Shown: positions 32,340-44,139 of the stretch, piece by piece | Layout: every line of letters begins with the position of its first letter | Numbering within the stretch: the first letter of the stretch is position 1 | The notes under the pieces: model-generated | Databases searched by the model: none | What the model saw: only the letters and a program-made list of their open reading frames with translations | Told to the model about the DNA's origin: nothing | Source of the DNA: Siphlonurus alternatus | Lineage: Eukaryota; Arthropoda; Insecta; Ephemeroptera; Siphlonuridae | Length of the DNA stretch: 64,000 bases | NCBI GenBank assembly: GCA_949825025.1 | Contig: OX463788.1 | Location: forward strand, 24,472,069 to 24,536,068 | Direction of reading: 5' to 3' | Translations under genes and position numbers: made by a program

Positions 32340-32770
32340 CGTACAATAGTGAGTCTAATGTGGGAGAGTAAGCGGGTTGCGGTTCAGGTGCGTGCAGCAG
32401 CTGACTTTACCGAGCAGCGTGTCGCCTGCCTATTAGTAAGTAGTAGACTGCAGACTTGGGGCTCTGCTACATGACATTGAGGCACGTAACGTAATGGGCG
32501 GCTTCCTGATTAGCTTGGCAACCCTTGCGCCGGCCGCCACCACCCACAGTTGTACACTGCCAGCTTGCACGGCTGGCTAGAAGTGCACAGCCGTCACGCG
32601 GTCACGTGGCGAACGTGCTCACATGCTGATCCAATACATACAGTGCAGCAGGTGTGGGATCAGACTGATCAGAGTCAGTTGAGTCGCCAGCTAGGCCTGG
32701 TAGAGCAACCAGGGTGACTTATACGTGGCATCTCCATGACAAGTTGAGGAACAGAAACGTGTAGCAAAAA
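32340..32770. promoter_or_regulatory. GC-rich intronic islet
   Basis: CpG-containing segment (ccttgcgccggccgccacca, gtcacgcggtcacgtggcga) with several donor-like sites, including TTCAG/gtgcgt and TATTA/gtaagt. The segment acttatacgtggc (about 32717) recurs at about 37871 in another islet. Candidate alternative first exon; no ATG frame fits the LIM exon convincingly. Confidence 0.35.
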
Positions 32771-33049
32771 TTCAATGAAAGTGACAGTTATAAGAGCGTA
32801 ATTTTAACCTCCCGTAAAACGTCTTTTGCCATATGAGGCCACAATGAATATAATATGATTATTACAGTACTTCTTGCATGTCATTCGGGAAAGTAAATGT
32901 CATCTGAATTGCAATGAATTGTAACTGTATATTTTTTGTTATTATTAAATAATAATAAAATCTTATTTTTGTATTTTAAATCGTTGCAAAAGTAGTAATG
33001 AAAGTACAGTAATCGATTGGTTATTGCACAGTGCTAAAAGGGCGTTAAT
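32771..33049. other. intronic stretch
   Basis: AT-rich, no feature seen. Confidence 0.4.
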
Positions 33050-33370
33050 TACTATGTTGCTGGTTGCACTGAGGTGCGATGTAGTCGGGAAGGGGAGGTG
33101 CTTGCTCCAGGAGAGGAGCGGCGAGGGAATATACTGAGAATATAGTCATTATAGTCTGTGTGGAGTGGAGGTTGCGGCACAGGCCCGCCCGTTGCAGCAC
33201 TACCGAACCACGGCTCGAAATAGAACTGTGGCTCCCGTCTGTCTAAGTCCCCTCACTGTTAGCAGCTCTTCAACACATTTCCAACTAGTTTTTCGATTCA
33301 CGCAACTTCACAAAATTGCGTTGAGCTTCATTCATCTTGCAGTTGACAAACCTGCAGACTGACAGTAATA
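33050..33370. promoter_or_regulatory. GC-rich intronic islet
   Basis: gaaggggaggtgcttgctcc, ggagaggagcggcgaggg and a following 65-codon + frame (from GTG/ATG-like starts at 33165) without known similarity. Looks like a CpG promoter fragment rather than a gene. Confidence 0.3.
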
Positions 33371-33749
33371 CCAATGCATGTTATACTCGTAATATAGTTG
33401 CGCTGCATTCGGACAAAGCACGCTGAACTTCCGTGCCGCCGCATAGCACTGTCAGGGTCAGCAATAGAAAGCTTCAATAGAATAGATTATAAAAATGAAT
33501 ATATTTTTATTCGCATTGATAATCATAGATTCTGTTTGTAGTGAAAAACATAGGCCTAACGATTTTCAGTAAAATAATTCACCCTGCCATCTACAAATTA
33601 AACTCTCGTTCAAATAAAAAACGTTACTGAATGCTATGCCAAGCTCTTTTCGTATGCATGCTTCAAAATATCGAAGAAAAAGAAATCGCTCAACTAAACC
33701 ACTACATTGTGTATTTTATAATTATTATGTATCATAATATATAATTATC

Positions 33750-34070
33750 TTGAATGTATTTTTTATTTCACTTTTCGGACTTTTACCTTTGCCGGTGTTC
33801 GATGTAATCCTTCTGTATGTAGTATGTTGCGATCAAGGATTTTGTATATAACCTATATCATACAAAATCCTTGGTTGCAATGGTCACTTAGTGTTCGTGC
33901 ACGTCACTAACAGTTGACTCTCGAAAAGTAGTGATATGTGTAGTACATGCAAGTGTTAGTGACGTGCACAAACACTAAGTGACCATCGCAACATACTACA
34001 TACAACAGGATTACATCGAACACCGGCAAAGTTATAAGTCTGAAAAGTGAAATAAAAAATACATTCAAAA
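33750..34070. mobile_element. palindromic element with a 40-bp insert in its left arm
   Basis: Ends gaatgtattttttatttcac and complement; arms include tttgccggtgttcgatgtaa and cacttagtgttcgtgcacgt. The left arm is interrupted by the tiny element at 33834-33873, while the right arm is uninterrupted. Centre near 33925 (agttgactctcgaaaagt). Confidence 0.85.
33834..33873. mobile_element. 40-bp palindromic micro-insertion with 8-bp target duplication
   Basis: CAAGGATTTTGTAT and its exact complement ATACAAAATCCTTG form 14-bp inverted ends around twelve bases. It is flanked by gttgcgat (33826-33833) and gttgcaat (33874-33881), an 8-bp duplication with one mismatch. The opposite arm of the host palindrome holds the single uninterrupted gttgcgat. 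An 8-bp duplication and a CA-starting terminus suit a hAT-type origin, although 40 bp is extraordinarily short for one. Confidence 0.75.
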
Positions 34071-34234
34071 TGAATACCCTTGGCACGAAAAAGTTATTTA
34101 CTAATATAATTATCTGTAACGTGCAGTATGTATAACTTTACTATATATATAGGAATCAACGGAATATATAAAATATCCATAATTGAATAGTTGTTTTGAT
34201 TTACATATATTATTATAGCCATATATAATATAAT
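34071..34234. other. intronic stretch
   Basis: AT-rich, no feature seen. Confidence 0.4.
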
Positions 34235-34310
34235 ATTATGACGCGGTTAGGTGTAAGAGTGGGCTTGCCTAAACCTCGCCGCAATAAAGCAATTTTCTAT
34301 TCTATTCAAT
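34235..34310 (+). repeat. possible LINE 3' end with TTCTATTCTATTC tail
   Basis: gcttgcctaaacctcgccgc, then aataaagcaattttctattc tattc, resembles the 3' end and short tail repeat of truncated non-LTR elements. Too short to classify. Confidence 0.35.
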
Positions 34311-34442
34311 CTCAATGATGTAATTATAGGACTTTCTTAATTAAAAAATTAATTAACCATTGTCTTCTAGCTACGATTTTTATTTCAGCTCGGTATGCAC
34401 GTTATACCTTGTGGTTCAGCACCTCTAAGTCCTATAACACAC

Positions 34443-34835
34443 AATAGACAATAATGGTTGCATTTTTTTATTTCATAATTAGAAAATATACCTAAAACTA
34501 TGGTTTTCTGAATTTTTTCGGATTTTTTGGATTGCGGGAACTAATTTTAAAAACAACATTTAAAATACCTGAATTTGGGTGGTACACCTGATGGGACAAC
34601 CGTGACGTCATTTGTCGTGCTGTGATTGGCTGTTGATGATGTCACGGCTGCTGTGATTGGCTGTCGGTGACGTCACGGTTGTCCCATCAGGTGTACCACC
34701 CAAATTCAGACATTTTAAATATTTTTTTAAAATTAGTTCCCGCACTCCAAAAAATCTGAAAAAAATTCAGAAAAGCTTAATTTAATGTATATTTTCTAAT
34801 TATGAAATAAAAAAATGCAACCATTTTTGTCTATT
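34443..34835. mobile_element. palindromic element, family D (copy 2)
   Basis: 393 bp; same ends, centre, CCAAT and TGACGTCA sites (34603, 34668) as 31712-32094. It differs mainly by a short A-rich insertion (aaaacaacatt) in the left arm and point changes. No coding frame. Confidence 0.88.
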
Positions 34836-35689
34836 TACAACACAATTAAAACTAGTACGAAGAGATAGTGGAAAGTAAAGAAAAACTCTGCATGTAATCT
34901 GCCTAACCAACATCAAATCGCTGCAACTCGGCGTATAACTTATATATGTCATTTTATGTCAACGCTCAGTTTGGTAAGGACCCTGCATGCACCTCTATTG
35001 CTGTGGCATAATTATATTATGTAATTCTTATACAATATTTACGCGAGGCCATGCAAGTACTATCATAAACATGACTATTGAAGTGAGAATCCAGTCAATC
35101 TAAAATCATCATCGTGACTGTCTTGATGATATGCAAATTCCTATATAGTTGTTGAAAGCTCCGGCCTAACAGCCAATAAAGAGATTGCATGTATTTGTAA
35201 AATGAATGAATATTATAAATAAATAAAATGAATAAAAAAATATTGCATTTGAGAGGCTTTGATGGTTTTCAATCAGAGCTGTGACCCTGACCCTTCTTTT
35301 TCCCCCCTACATGCATCCTTGTAGACCTTGTATATTTTACATGTCATCCTCTTTTATGCACTGCCCTTTTAGGTGTTGCAGAAGGGTACGATCATAAGCA
35401 TCTTCTTCTTCATAAGCATCTATTAGTTGTATGGAGACAAAATATATTTTTTTAAAAAGGGCATTTTTATATTACACAGAGTTATAATATTCGATGAAGG
35501 TCTTATGTAAAATGAGTGTGAGGAATTATTTCCAGGGGTATTTTTCTGGTGGTATTTTTTTCCGGCTTGAAATTATATTTTTTATTTCAGAGTGTATTAG
35601 TTTAAAATTCTTCACTTTGCGTTGTGTTTCACTCGATCACAATAAGAGCAACGCGCAGATATATTTTTCTGCAAATCAGTTGATTAAAG
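34836..35689. other. intronic stretch
   Basis: No gene. A + frame at 35494-35712 is Phe-rich and not protein-like. Simple AATAAATAAA-type sequence at 35205-35235. Confidence 0.4.
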
Positions 35690-35790
35690 ATCAGATCATG
35701 AAACTCAGTTGATTGGGATCTCGGAAATTTAAATTATTTAAGCTCGCCATCATGCTGGCTGATTTTTTTTTAAGTGGATCTGTCTGACCA
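35690..35790. repeat. dispersed repeat shared with 18358-18480 (opposite orientation)
   Basis: gaaactcagttgattgg, aagctcgccatcatgctggc and agtggatctgtctgacc match the complement of 18358-18480. Confidence 0.45.
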
Positions 35791-35928
35791 GTTTTGTGAA
35801 AATTGAGGTGACGTTTTTATATATATATTCTGAAACCTGAAATGGAGCTGTTGTAAAAAAACAGCCTCACTTAAATTTGCTCAAACAATAAGCAAATAAG
35901 TTTGAGAACATTTTCGAATTTTTAAAAT

Positions 35929-36425
35929 TTATTTCATTCGATTCCGTTTGACAGAAATAATCAATAAAAATGACTGAATATACCAGTACTTGAGATCAAT
36001 CGTTAATAAAGGCATCAAACTTGGAGCAACTTTTGGAAGTGAAGTATGCAGTGCCCAAGTGGGTGGCTCAAGCAAGTGACGATAAGTTTGCCTACAGGGT
36101 AGACTGACCGTGCGTTCAGTGTGTATAAAATATTCCTCCATGCTTTCATCCAACTCCGGCCGTATGCCTGACTGCAGCCACTTGACATCAATTGCCCTGA
36201 TGAGGCACATTACCCATGGTTTGGAGCTGCTGAGCTATTCTAGAGACGCTCAGTGTCGTGCCTCTATATGCCTGATGTCTGCTTGCTCCCCAGGGTGCAA
36301 ATGGTGAAATGGGGCGAGCAATATAAGTATGTGGACCATGTAAAAGGAATGTTTTATTCTCCCTCGTGAACCTGCCAGTCTAAAGAGTGTGTCATCCACC
36401 CCTTTGTTTATTCTGGGAATATTTT
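35929..36425 (-). pseudogene. degraded minus-strand coding region, unknown family
   Basis: On the minus strand one frame stays protein-like from about 36425 to 35929 (about 165 codons), interrupted by only two stops (TGA near 36252, TAG near 36237). It contains GVDDTLFRLAGSRGRI, FHHLHPGEQADIRHIEARH, LSSSKPWVMCLIRAIDVKWL, IRPELDESMEEYF and RQTYRHLLEPPTWAL. GC content rises locally. No introns are visible, so it may be a processed pseudogene or a piece of an unrecognised mobile-element protein. I do not recognise the family. Confidence 0.5.
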
Positions 36426-36513
36426 AACTTGATGAAATATTCAAATATTACACGAGGTAGAAACGTTAAGAGAGGAAAAGCTTTGCAAAAGCTTTTAGAC
36501 GCGCGCCATTAGG

Positions 36514-36832
36514 ATGGAGTATTGTCCTCAATTTTTTTTATTGCAGAAATGGATAGAGCGTGCAAAGTTATGCTACCCTGATTTTTTTTCAGATTTTTTA
36601 GAGCCCGGAAACTATTTTTAAAAAATTATTGAAAGTTCTTTTTGTGACGTCACGAGACGCCGCTCCTTAAGAAAAAGATTGGACTTGACGCCGCGTGACG
36701 TCACAAATAGGACTTTCAATAATTTTTTAAAAATACTTCCCAGGCTCTAAAAAATCGGAAAAAAATCAGGGTAGCATAACTTTTCACCCTCTATCCATTT
36801 CTGCAATAAAAAAATTGAGGACAATACTCCAT
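36514..36832. mobile_element. 319-bp palindrome with paired CRE sites
   Basis: ATGGAGTATTGTCCTCAAT and its complement are the ends. Arms contain attgcagaaatggatagag and tattgaaagt. TGACGTCA occurs once in each arm near the centre (36645, 36696). The layout resembles family D but the sequence differs. Confidence 0.85.
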
Positions 36833-37620
<788 letters not shown>

Positions 37621-37960
37621 CTACAGGCTGGCTAGTGGCGTCATTGGTTCGCCGCCATCGTCTCGGAAGTCACCGCTGTGTAACTATGAGGGTGGTTGAA
37701 GGCAAGCAGGTGTGTGTGCAGTGCACCACCACTGCGAGGATCAAGCAACCGATGGCCATAGAGCGGTCAGTCAGGATCAGTCGCTGCCACGGTGGGTGGT
37801 TTTGTTGGTGCCTTGCTGCTGGCTTGGAGGCGGAGGTGGGCTAGGCATCACGTCCGTACAGCCAGCTCGCTACTTATACGTGGCTTGGCAGTGTCAGCGT
37901 GACATTCCTCCTGCAGCCAAGTAACGGAGCTTGCCGGCCTCCAGCATCCAGCATAGCATG
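37621..37960. promoter_or_regulatory. GC-rich intronic islet
   Basis: ggttcgccgccatcgtctcg, ctggcttggaggcggaggtg and acttatacgtggc (shared with the islet at 32.7 kb). Overlapping + frames from 37635 and 37712 have no known similarity. ATGAGGGTGGTTGAAGGC (37686) runs to a CAG/gtgtgt donor-like site, but in phase 0, which does not fit the LIM exon. Confidence 0.35.
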
Positions 37961-38599
37961 CCTCAAGACTACTGCCCTGGGCTTCTTTCCATTCAATGAT
38001 TCAACAACTAGATTGCACTACTGACTGAATGTCTGAAAATATATAGTTTTTACGTTTGTTATTCTCATTGAAAAACGATAATGTAATCAATATAATTATT
38101 AAGAAGCAATGACTGAAAAACCTTTCCGTATATGCTGTAAAGCCAATGATCGAAGAAAAAAAAAACATTTTACTATCTTATTTAATAAATTAATAAATTA
38201 TATTTATATGTTTTAAATATATCTCTTTAATAGTGAAGTTTAGTACATTCACATTATCGTCACTTACCAACATCCTGCAGCCGTAAAAATCAATCTACAG
38301 TAGGTCAAGTTTCCTGCATGGTGACGGTTGTTCTCTGCAATATAATATTATAATATAATCATACGAATTGCAATTACCTCCAAAAGAAACCATTGAATTT
38401 ATTTTATTTTAAATACACCTTGCTGGCATAAATTTCATTAGGCTAGCTAGCTGATTAAACTTTCATCTTCTTTTTTTGTTTTTGTTATTTTCTTTTCTTC
38501 TTCAGTTCGCATGAGCAATTTAACGGTACGAACATTACGTACTTGTTAATGTATTATTAAATATAATTATTTTAATATTATCATTCATGAGTACAGAGT
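37961..38599. other. intronic stretch
   Basis: AT-rich, no feature seen. Confidence 0.4.
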
Positions 38600-38860
38600 A
38601 CCATAATATAAGGTGAAATATTTGGGTTGGATCGGGTTTCAAGCCCATGCAGGCACATGGGCTGGCACAGACTGCAGGCTGGCGAGTCAGCAGCAAATCG
38701 ATGATCGGAGGCCGACGCTCACGTCGCGTTCAGTGGGCCAACCTGCTCGTAGTTAAAATGATTATTATACCCCGGCAATACAGAGAGCGAGTAGGGCGCA
38801 AGAACGTGAAGAAAAGGTCGGCACGCAGCGTTCTTTTCTCGCCATTTACCACCCACATAA
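38600..38860. promoter_or_regulatory. GC-rich intronic islet
   Basis: ggatcgggtttcaagcccat forms a small hairpin core, and cggaggccgacgctcacgtc is CpG-rich. A 73-codon + frame from ATG 38647 is Arg-rich and unlike any family I know. Could be an alternative 5' exon; its donor-like sites are weak. Confidence 0.3.
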
Positions 38861-39267
38861 CACTATAATTTATTTTTATTTTTGTCATTGTTTATGTACA
38901 TCCTAAATTAAAGTTTTAAGTTCTCGAGCCAACACATCAATGATTGTATGAATTAGCTAGAACATGTAGAAACAGTGGCAGAAAAAGTAAATTTTGCTAA
39001 TTTTGTATTGTGTTCAATAAAATAAGGGATGTGGTGTCTTTTCAATATAATCTGTTTACTAATTTTAAGCGTGTATATTATGTATTTTACTCGCATATTT
39101 CTTATGGACTGATTTTTTTTTTTTTTTTTTTCGGTTCAATTAATAAGCTACTATATTATAAACTTCCTACGATGCAAAAACGGGCATTGATCCAAGGACC
39201 ATGTTAAAATTTTAAAATTGAAAAAGCGCTATATACTTGAGTATAATAACACATTATAGCATTATAC
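38861..39267. other. intronic stretch
   Basis: AT-rich with a T-run at 39113-39131; no gene. Confidence 0.4.
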
Positions 39268-39506
39268 GAGGTAGTTTTTGAGTTAAGAATTTTTAAAGTT
39301 GACTAATTTAACATGGAATTTCCATTTCTCCATGTTAAAGTAGTCAGCTTTAAAAATTCATAACTCAAAAACTAGCTCGAATTTGTATGATATTTTAGCT
39401 ACTGATGGGGGATGTAGAGGAGAACATTTAAAAAAAAAAAAATCATAATTTTCATGTGAGGGATTTTTTTTTTTTTTTTTAACAATGGGCGTGTTTTACC
39501 TTCCCC
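39268..39506. mobile_element. family A/B palindromic MITE, left end missing
   Basis: gtagtttttgagttaagaat, a centre (taacatggaatttccatttc) and a right arm ending caatgggcgtgttttacctt before TTAA (39507-39510). The left terminus has been lost. Poly-A/T runs have expanded inside it. Confidence 0.75.
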
Positions 39507-39589
39507 TTAATTAAAGCTTCCTTGTGTGTACATTGCTATTATTTCTCTTGTTCGGATGAAAACTTGCAGAAAACAGCCTTATTTATTTT

Positions 39590-40112
39590 AACACCCCAGA
39601 AACAACATAATTTGAATTTCTAGTCGGAGCAAGTTTGGGATTTAATTTTTAGAGCTAAAATTACTAACCCTTAAAATTAAAATCTTGCCGTCTTGCTCCG
39701 ATTCAGAATTTTCAAAGCTTATTTCTGCGGTGTTGTTTATCAATGGCAATATCATAATTACGATAGCATCATTTTTTCATGTGTCTCATCATTAAGGGTT
39801 GTTTTCGTCCTAGCTCTGCTTTAAATAAAAACATTATATAGAGGCATCGTGCTTTGAAACGCTTAAAAATAAATTTTGGAGCAGATCGAACAAAAAATTT
39901 CTATAAAAATTTAACATGGAAATTCTATAAGGAAGAAATGCAAACCATGAATCCATTTCTTAAAACTGCATGAAAGAATGATTTATAAATAACAATAATA
40001 AAAATATCAACGCATGTCCCTGAAACTCTTGGCTTTATGTGTACCAAATTTCAACTAGTCATCCCGTCGAAAATTTAGTACGAAATCGGAACACCATTTC
40101 TGGCCCACTATA
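39590..40112. mobile_element. half copy of the family G palindrome
   Basis: Matches the centre and right arm of the palindrome at 54703-55632, for example taaaaataaattttgga, aacatggaaattctataagg, tttcaactagtcatcccgtc and accatttctggccca. Diverged at perhaps one base in five. The left arm is absent, so this copy cannot fold. Confidence 0.7.
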
Positions 40113-40463
40113 TTGTTCCTGAAATTGAAGGTTTCCAGACGTCTAATGCTTTAATTTGAGTTGGTTAAATTGAGTTTCAACTTTCATTGTTTCAACCTCT
40201 CAGCAACTAATTAGAACTTCAACTTTCACAATATGTTCAGAACCAACTTCTGGCTACTGAAAATAACTTAATAATACAAAATAAAATAAAAATTTAATGT
40301 ACATATTTTTTTAATTGTAAATTTTATAGCGTTTTATCACTAAACGATGCTAAATTAAACTAATGGCTGATGCCGTAGTCCCCATAAAACTCTAAAATCC
40401 TATTTTGCTTTATTTTTTTCACCCAATTATAGTATTTATTTATATTATAGTGTAATAGTTTTA
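40113..40463. other. non-coding stretch
   Basis: Follows the half-G element; nothing recognisable. Confidence 0.4.
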
Positions 40464-40799
40464 TATTCGCGAACGCAACCAAATTCAGCCCTCTAGCGGC
40501 CAAAAGTGTGAACTACTAGAATGCGGCTAGCTGTTCATAACAGTATAGGAACGACATACCATTCCTGAGTTAATTTAAGTGATTATATAATATTATCCAC
40601 TTGCAAATTTTTTATTAATCATAATAAAGTTAAATATTAGTCTTAATAAATAAAATAACAGATAAATGTGACCATACACCGTGTCATTTGCTTTAAATAG
40701 AGTCTTGCGCGCGGTGCGTGGTATATATGCATAAAATGTATATGTCGATCCATATGATATCCTTAAATTATTGTTAATTTTTCTTACTGATTGGGATAA

Positions 40800-41450
40800 A
40801 ATTATGAAATTAATTTTCAAGGTGTAATCGACCCTCCTAAAAACTTGGAAATAATTTTAGATTTTCTCCCCGACGCACCCCTGAGGGTGCATGGAGAACT
40901 ACCCCGAAAAACAATCTTTCTTTAAAATTGTGCTAAAATTATGAAATTAATTTTCAAGGGGTAATCAACCTTCCTGAACTCGGAAATTTTTTTAGATTTT
41001 CTCCCCGACGCACCCCTGAGGGTGGAGAACTACCCCGAAAAACAATTTTCCTTAAAAATTGTGCTAAAATTGTGAAATTAATTTTCAAGGGGCAATTGAC
41101 CCTACTGAACTCGGAAATAATTTTAGATTTTCTCCCCGACGCACCCCTGAGGGTGGAGAACTACCCCGTAAATCAATTTTCCTTAAAAATTGTGCTAAAA
41201 TTATGAAATTAATTTTCAAGGGGTAATCGACCCTACACTGAAGTCGGAAATAATTTTAGACTTTCTTCCCGACGTACATCTGAGGGTGGAAACCTACCCC
41301 TAAAATCCATTTTCCTTAAAAATTGTGCTAAAATAAAAAAATTAAATTTTCAAGTGTTTATTAACCCCTCTGAAACTCGGAAATAAATTTAGACTTTTTC
41401 CTCGACGCAACCCTGAGGGTCAACGGCTACCCACCATATCCTTCTTTCTT
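40800..41450 (+). repeat. tandem block 1, about 5 units of a 130-bp repeat
   Basis: Unit core gacgcacccctgagggtgg followed by actaccccgaaaaacaa and gctaaaattatgaaattaat. Core positions at about 40872, 41008, 41139, 41269 and 41404. The last two units are diverged. Confidence 0.9.
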
Positions 41451-42029
41451 AATAATCGAGTTGAAATTGTGAATTAAATTTTTATTCGGGATTTATCGAA
41501 ATTTTTCAGAGAAAAAGTATCCCAGACTCACTTTTTCACTTGCAGTATATGATGATGCTTTCACTCAATGTGTTCAGCACCGTTAATTGGCGTGATGGCA
41601 CATGTTGGTCCGCTCAACGAGGCTATGTGTGTAGGTGCATGGCCTCTAACATCTGAGTTGTGACCAATTCCATGCAACGTCTTATCTCCACTTTCTGTTC
41701 GTCAATTGGTCTCAAATCTCTTCTTGTAAACCTTTTGCTTCAGAAAGAGATTTGAGACCATTGACGAGCTGAAAGTGATAGACGTTATGTGGAATTGATG
41801 GTCACACCTCAGTTGTTAATTAAAGTCACACATAGCCTCATTGGGCAGAGTGCAGACCCCAACATGAGCCTTCACGCCATGTAATTATTATAACGGTGGA
41901 CATTAATCATCATACTGCAAGTAAAGAGGCGAGTCTGATATATTTTTTTTCTATGAAAAATTACGATAAATCCCGAAAAAAATTTAATTCACAATTTCAA
42001 CTCGGTTATTAAGAAAGAAGGATACGGTG
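41451..42029. repeat. internal palindrome within the left arm
   Basis: ttcgggatttatcgaaattt at the left pairs with its complement near 41950-41970. The axis lies near 41735 (caaatctcttcttgtaaacc..aaagagatttgag). In the right arm only one half of this structure exists (45136-45394). Confidence 0.8.
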
Positions 42030-42840
42030 GGTAGCCGTTTACCCTCAGGGTTGCGTCGGAGAGAAAATCTAAAATTATTTCCGACTTCAGTAGAGTCGAT
42101 TACCCCTTGAAAATTATTTTCATAATTCTAGCATATTTTTTAAGGAAAATTGATTTTCGGGGTAGTTTTCCACCCTCAGGGGTGCGTCGGGAAGAAAATT
42201 TAAAATTATTTCCGAGTTCAGGAGGGTCAATTACCTCTTGAAAATTAATTTCATAATTTTAACACAATTTTTAAGGAAAGTGGATTTTAGGGGTAGGTCT
42301 CCACCCTCAGGGGTGCGTCAGGGAGAAAATTTAAAATTATTTCCGACTTCAGTAGGGTTGATTACCCCTTGAAAATAAATTTCATAATTTTAGCACAATT
42401 TTTAAGGAAAGTGGATTTTAGGGGTAGTTCTCCACCCTCAGGGGTGCGTCGGGGAGAAAATTTAAAATTATTTCCGAGTTCAGGAGGGTCAATTACCTCT
42501 TGAAAATTAATTTCATAATTTTAGCACAATTTTTAAGGAAAGTGGATTTTAGGGGTAGGTTTCCACCCTCAGGGGTGCGTCAGGGAGAAAATATAATATT
42601 TTTTTCTAATTTAGGAAGGTCGATTACCCCTTGAAAATTAATTTCATAATTTTAGCACAATTTTTAAGGAAAGTGGATTTTAGGGGTAGTTCTCCACCCT
42701 CAGGGGTGCGTCGGGGAGAAAATCTAAAATTATTTCTTGGTTCAGGAGGGTTGATAACCCCTTGAAAATTAAGTTCTATAATTTTAGCTCGTTTATTAAA
42801 AAAAGTGGAAAATACTAATAGGTCTGAATAACGGGGTATA
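42030..42840 (-). repeat. tandem block 2, about 6 inverted units
   Basis: The complement core ccaccctcaggggtgcgtc is seen at about 42040, 42171, 42302, 42433, 42566 and 42697. Confidence 0.9.
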
Positions 42841-44130
42841 CGGCCGGGTAGCACTCCAGGGGTGTGCGTGGTAGAGGTGGTGCCACGGGGGTGTGGTAAT
42901 GAATCTGTATTAATTAATTATTTCAAAGGTGTAAATTAATTACCTATTGTATGAAGTTTTCTCCATAAAATTCTTATAAATTTTCAAATTGTTACATCTC
43001 GGTCATATTCATTGGAAAAACTTTTCGTATTTCCTATGGGGGAAAAAAAACACCCCTGAAAAGGCTGAAAGGGGTGCGATTGGCTCCAATAATATTGTAA
43101 AGACCCTGAATTTAATTTGACAGCTGGTGCGTCAAATTTTACGTTTTTATGTAAGCTTCTAATCGCACATTATCAAATTATTAACCTGCTTTTCATACTC
43201 CATATTTCTTTCGAGCCGCATTACGTCCGCCATTTTGTGACGTCATCACTCTGCAGACAGCGCCGCCATCGGTCATTTCGTTCGAGAATAGCAATATGAT
43301 GTTTACAAGTAAATAAGGGTTGCTAAATTTTTCATAATGATTCACCACCTATTAATCGTATTAAAAATCATGTCATTTGTCCATTATATATATATATATA
43401 ATTATAAATATATTTTATATATAAAATTATATTTGCTGAACTTTTATTACTATACATTATTTTATAATTTTTATATATAACTTAAGAAAGGTGTTCATCT
43501 TTTGATACTGCGTTGAAATCAGAATGTCGTACCAATGGGACTCTCTCCCTCTCTCTCTCCGCCGCCGCCGCAGCTACCACAACACAACTGGAACTGGGTG
43601 CATTATTACGTTACATTTATAATATAGATTTGCGGGATGAGACTACTAGTATACTATTCTCGAACGAAATGACCGATGGCGGCGCTGTCTGCAGAGTGAT
43701 GACGTCACAAAATGGCGGACGTAATGCGGCTCGAAAGAAATATGGAGTATGAAAAGCAGGTTAATAATTTGATAATGTGCGATTAGAAGCTATGTAAAAT
43801 TTGACGCACCAGCTGTCAAATTAAATTCAGGGGCTTTACAATATTATTGGAGCCAATCGCACCCCTTTCAGCCTTTTCAGGGGTGTTTTTTTCCCCCATA
43901 TTAGGAAATACGAAAAGTTTTTCCAATATGAATATGACCGAGATGTAACAATTTGAAAATTTATAAGAATTTTATGGAGAAAATTTCATACAATAGGTAA
44001 TTAATTTACACCTCTGAAATAATTAATTAATACAGATTCATTACCACACCCCCGTGGCACCACCTCTACCACGCACACCCCTGGAGTGCTACCCGGCCGT
44101 ACCCCGTTATTCAGACCTAGCTAGCTATTA
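42841..44130. repeat. central palindrome of the 6.27-kb element
   Basis: ggggtatacggccgggtagc and complement, ccacgggggtgtggtaatga, gcgccgccatcggtcatttc, TGACGTCA in each arm (43238, 43700) and YY1-like caaaatggcgg in each arm. The loop of about 350 bp contains TA-rich sequence and tctctctccgccgccgccg. Confidence 0.85.
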
Positions 44131-44139
44131 GTATTTTCC

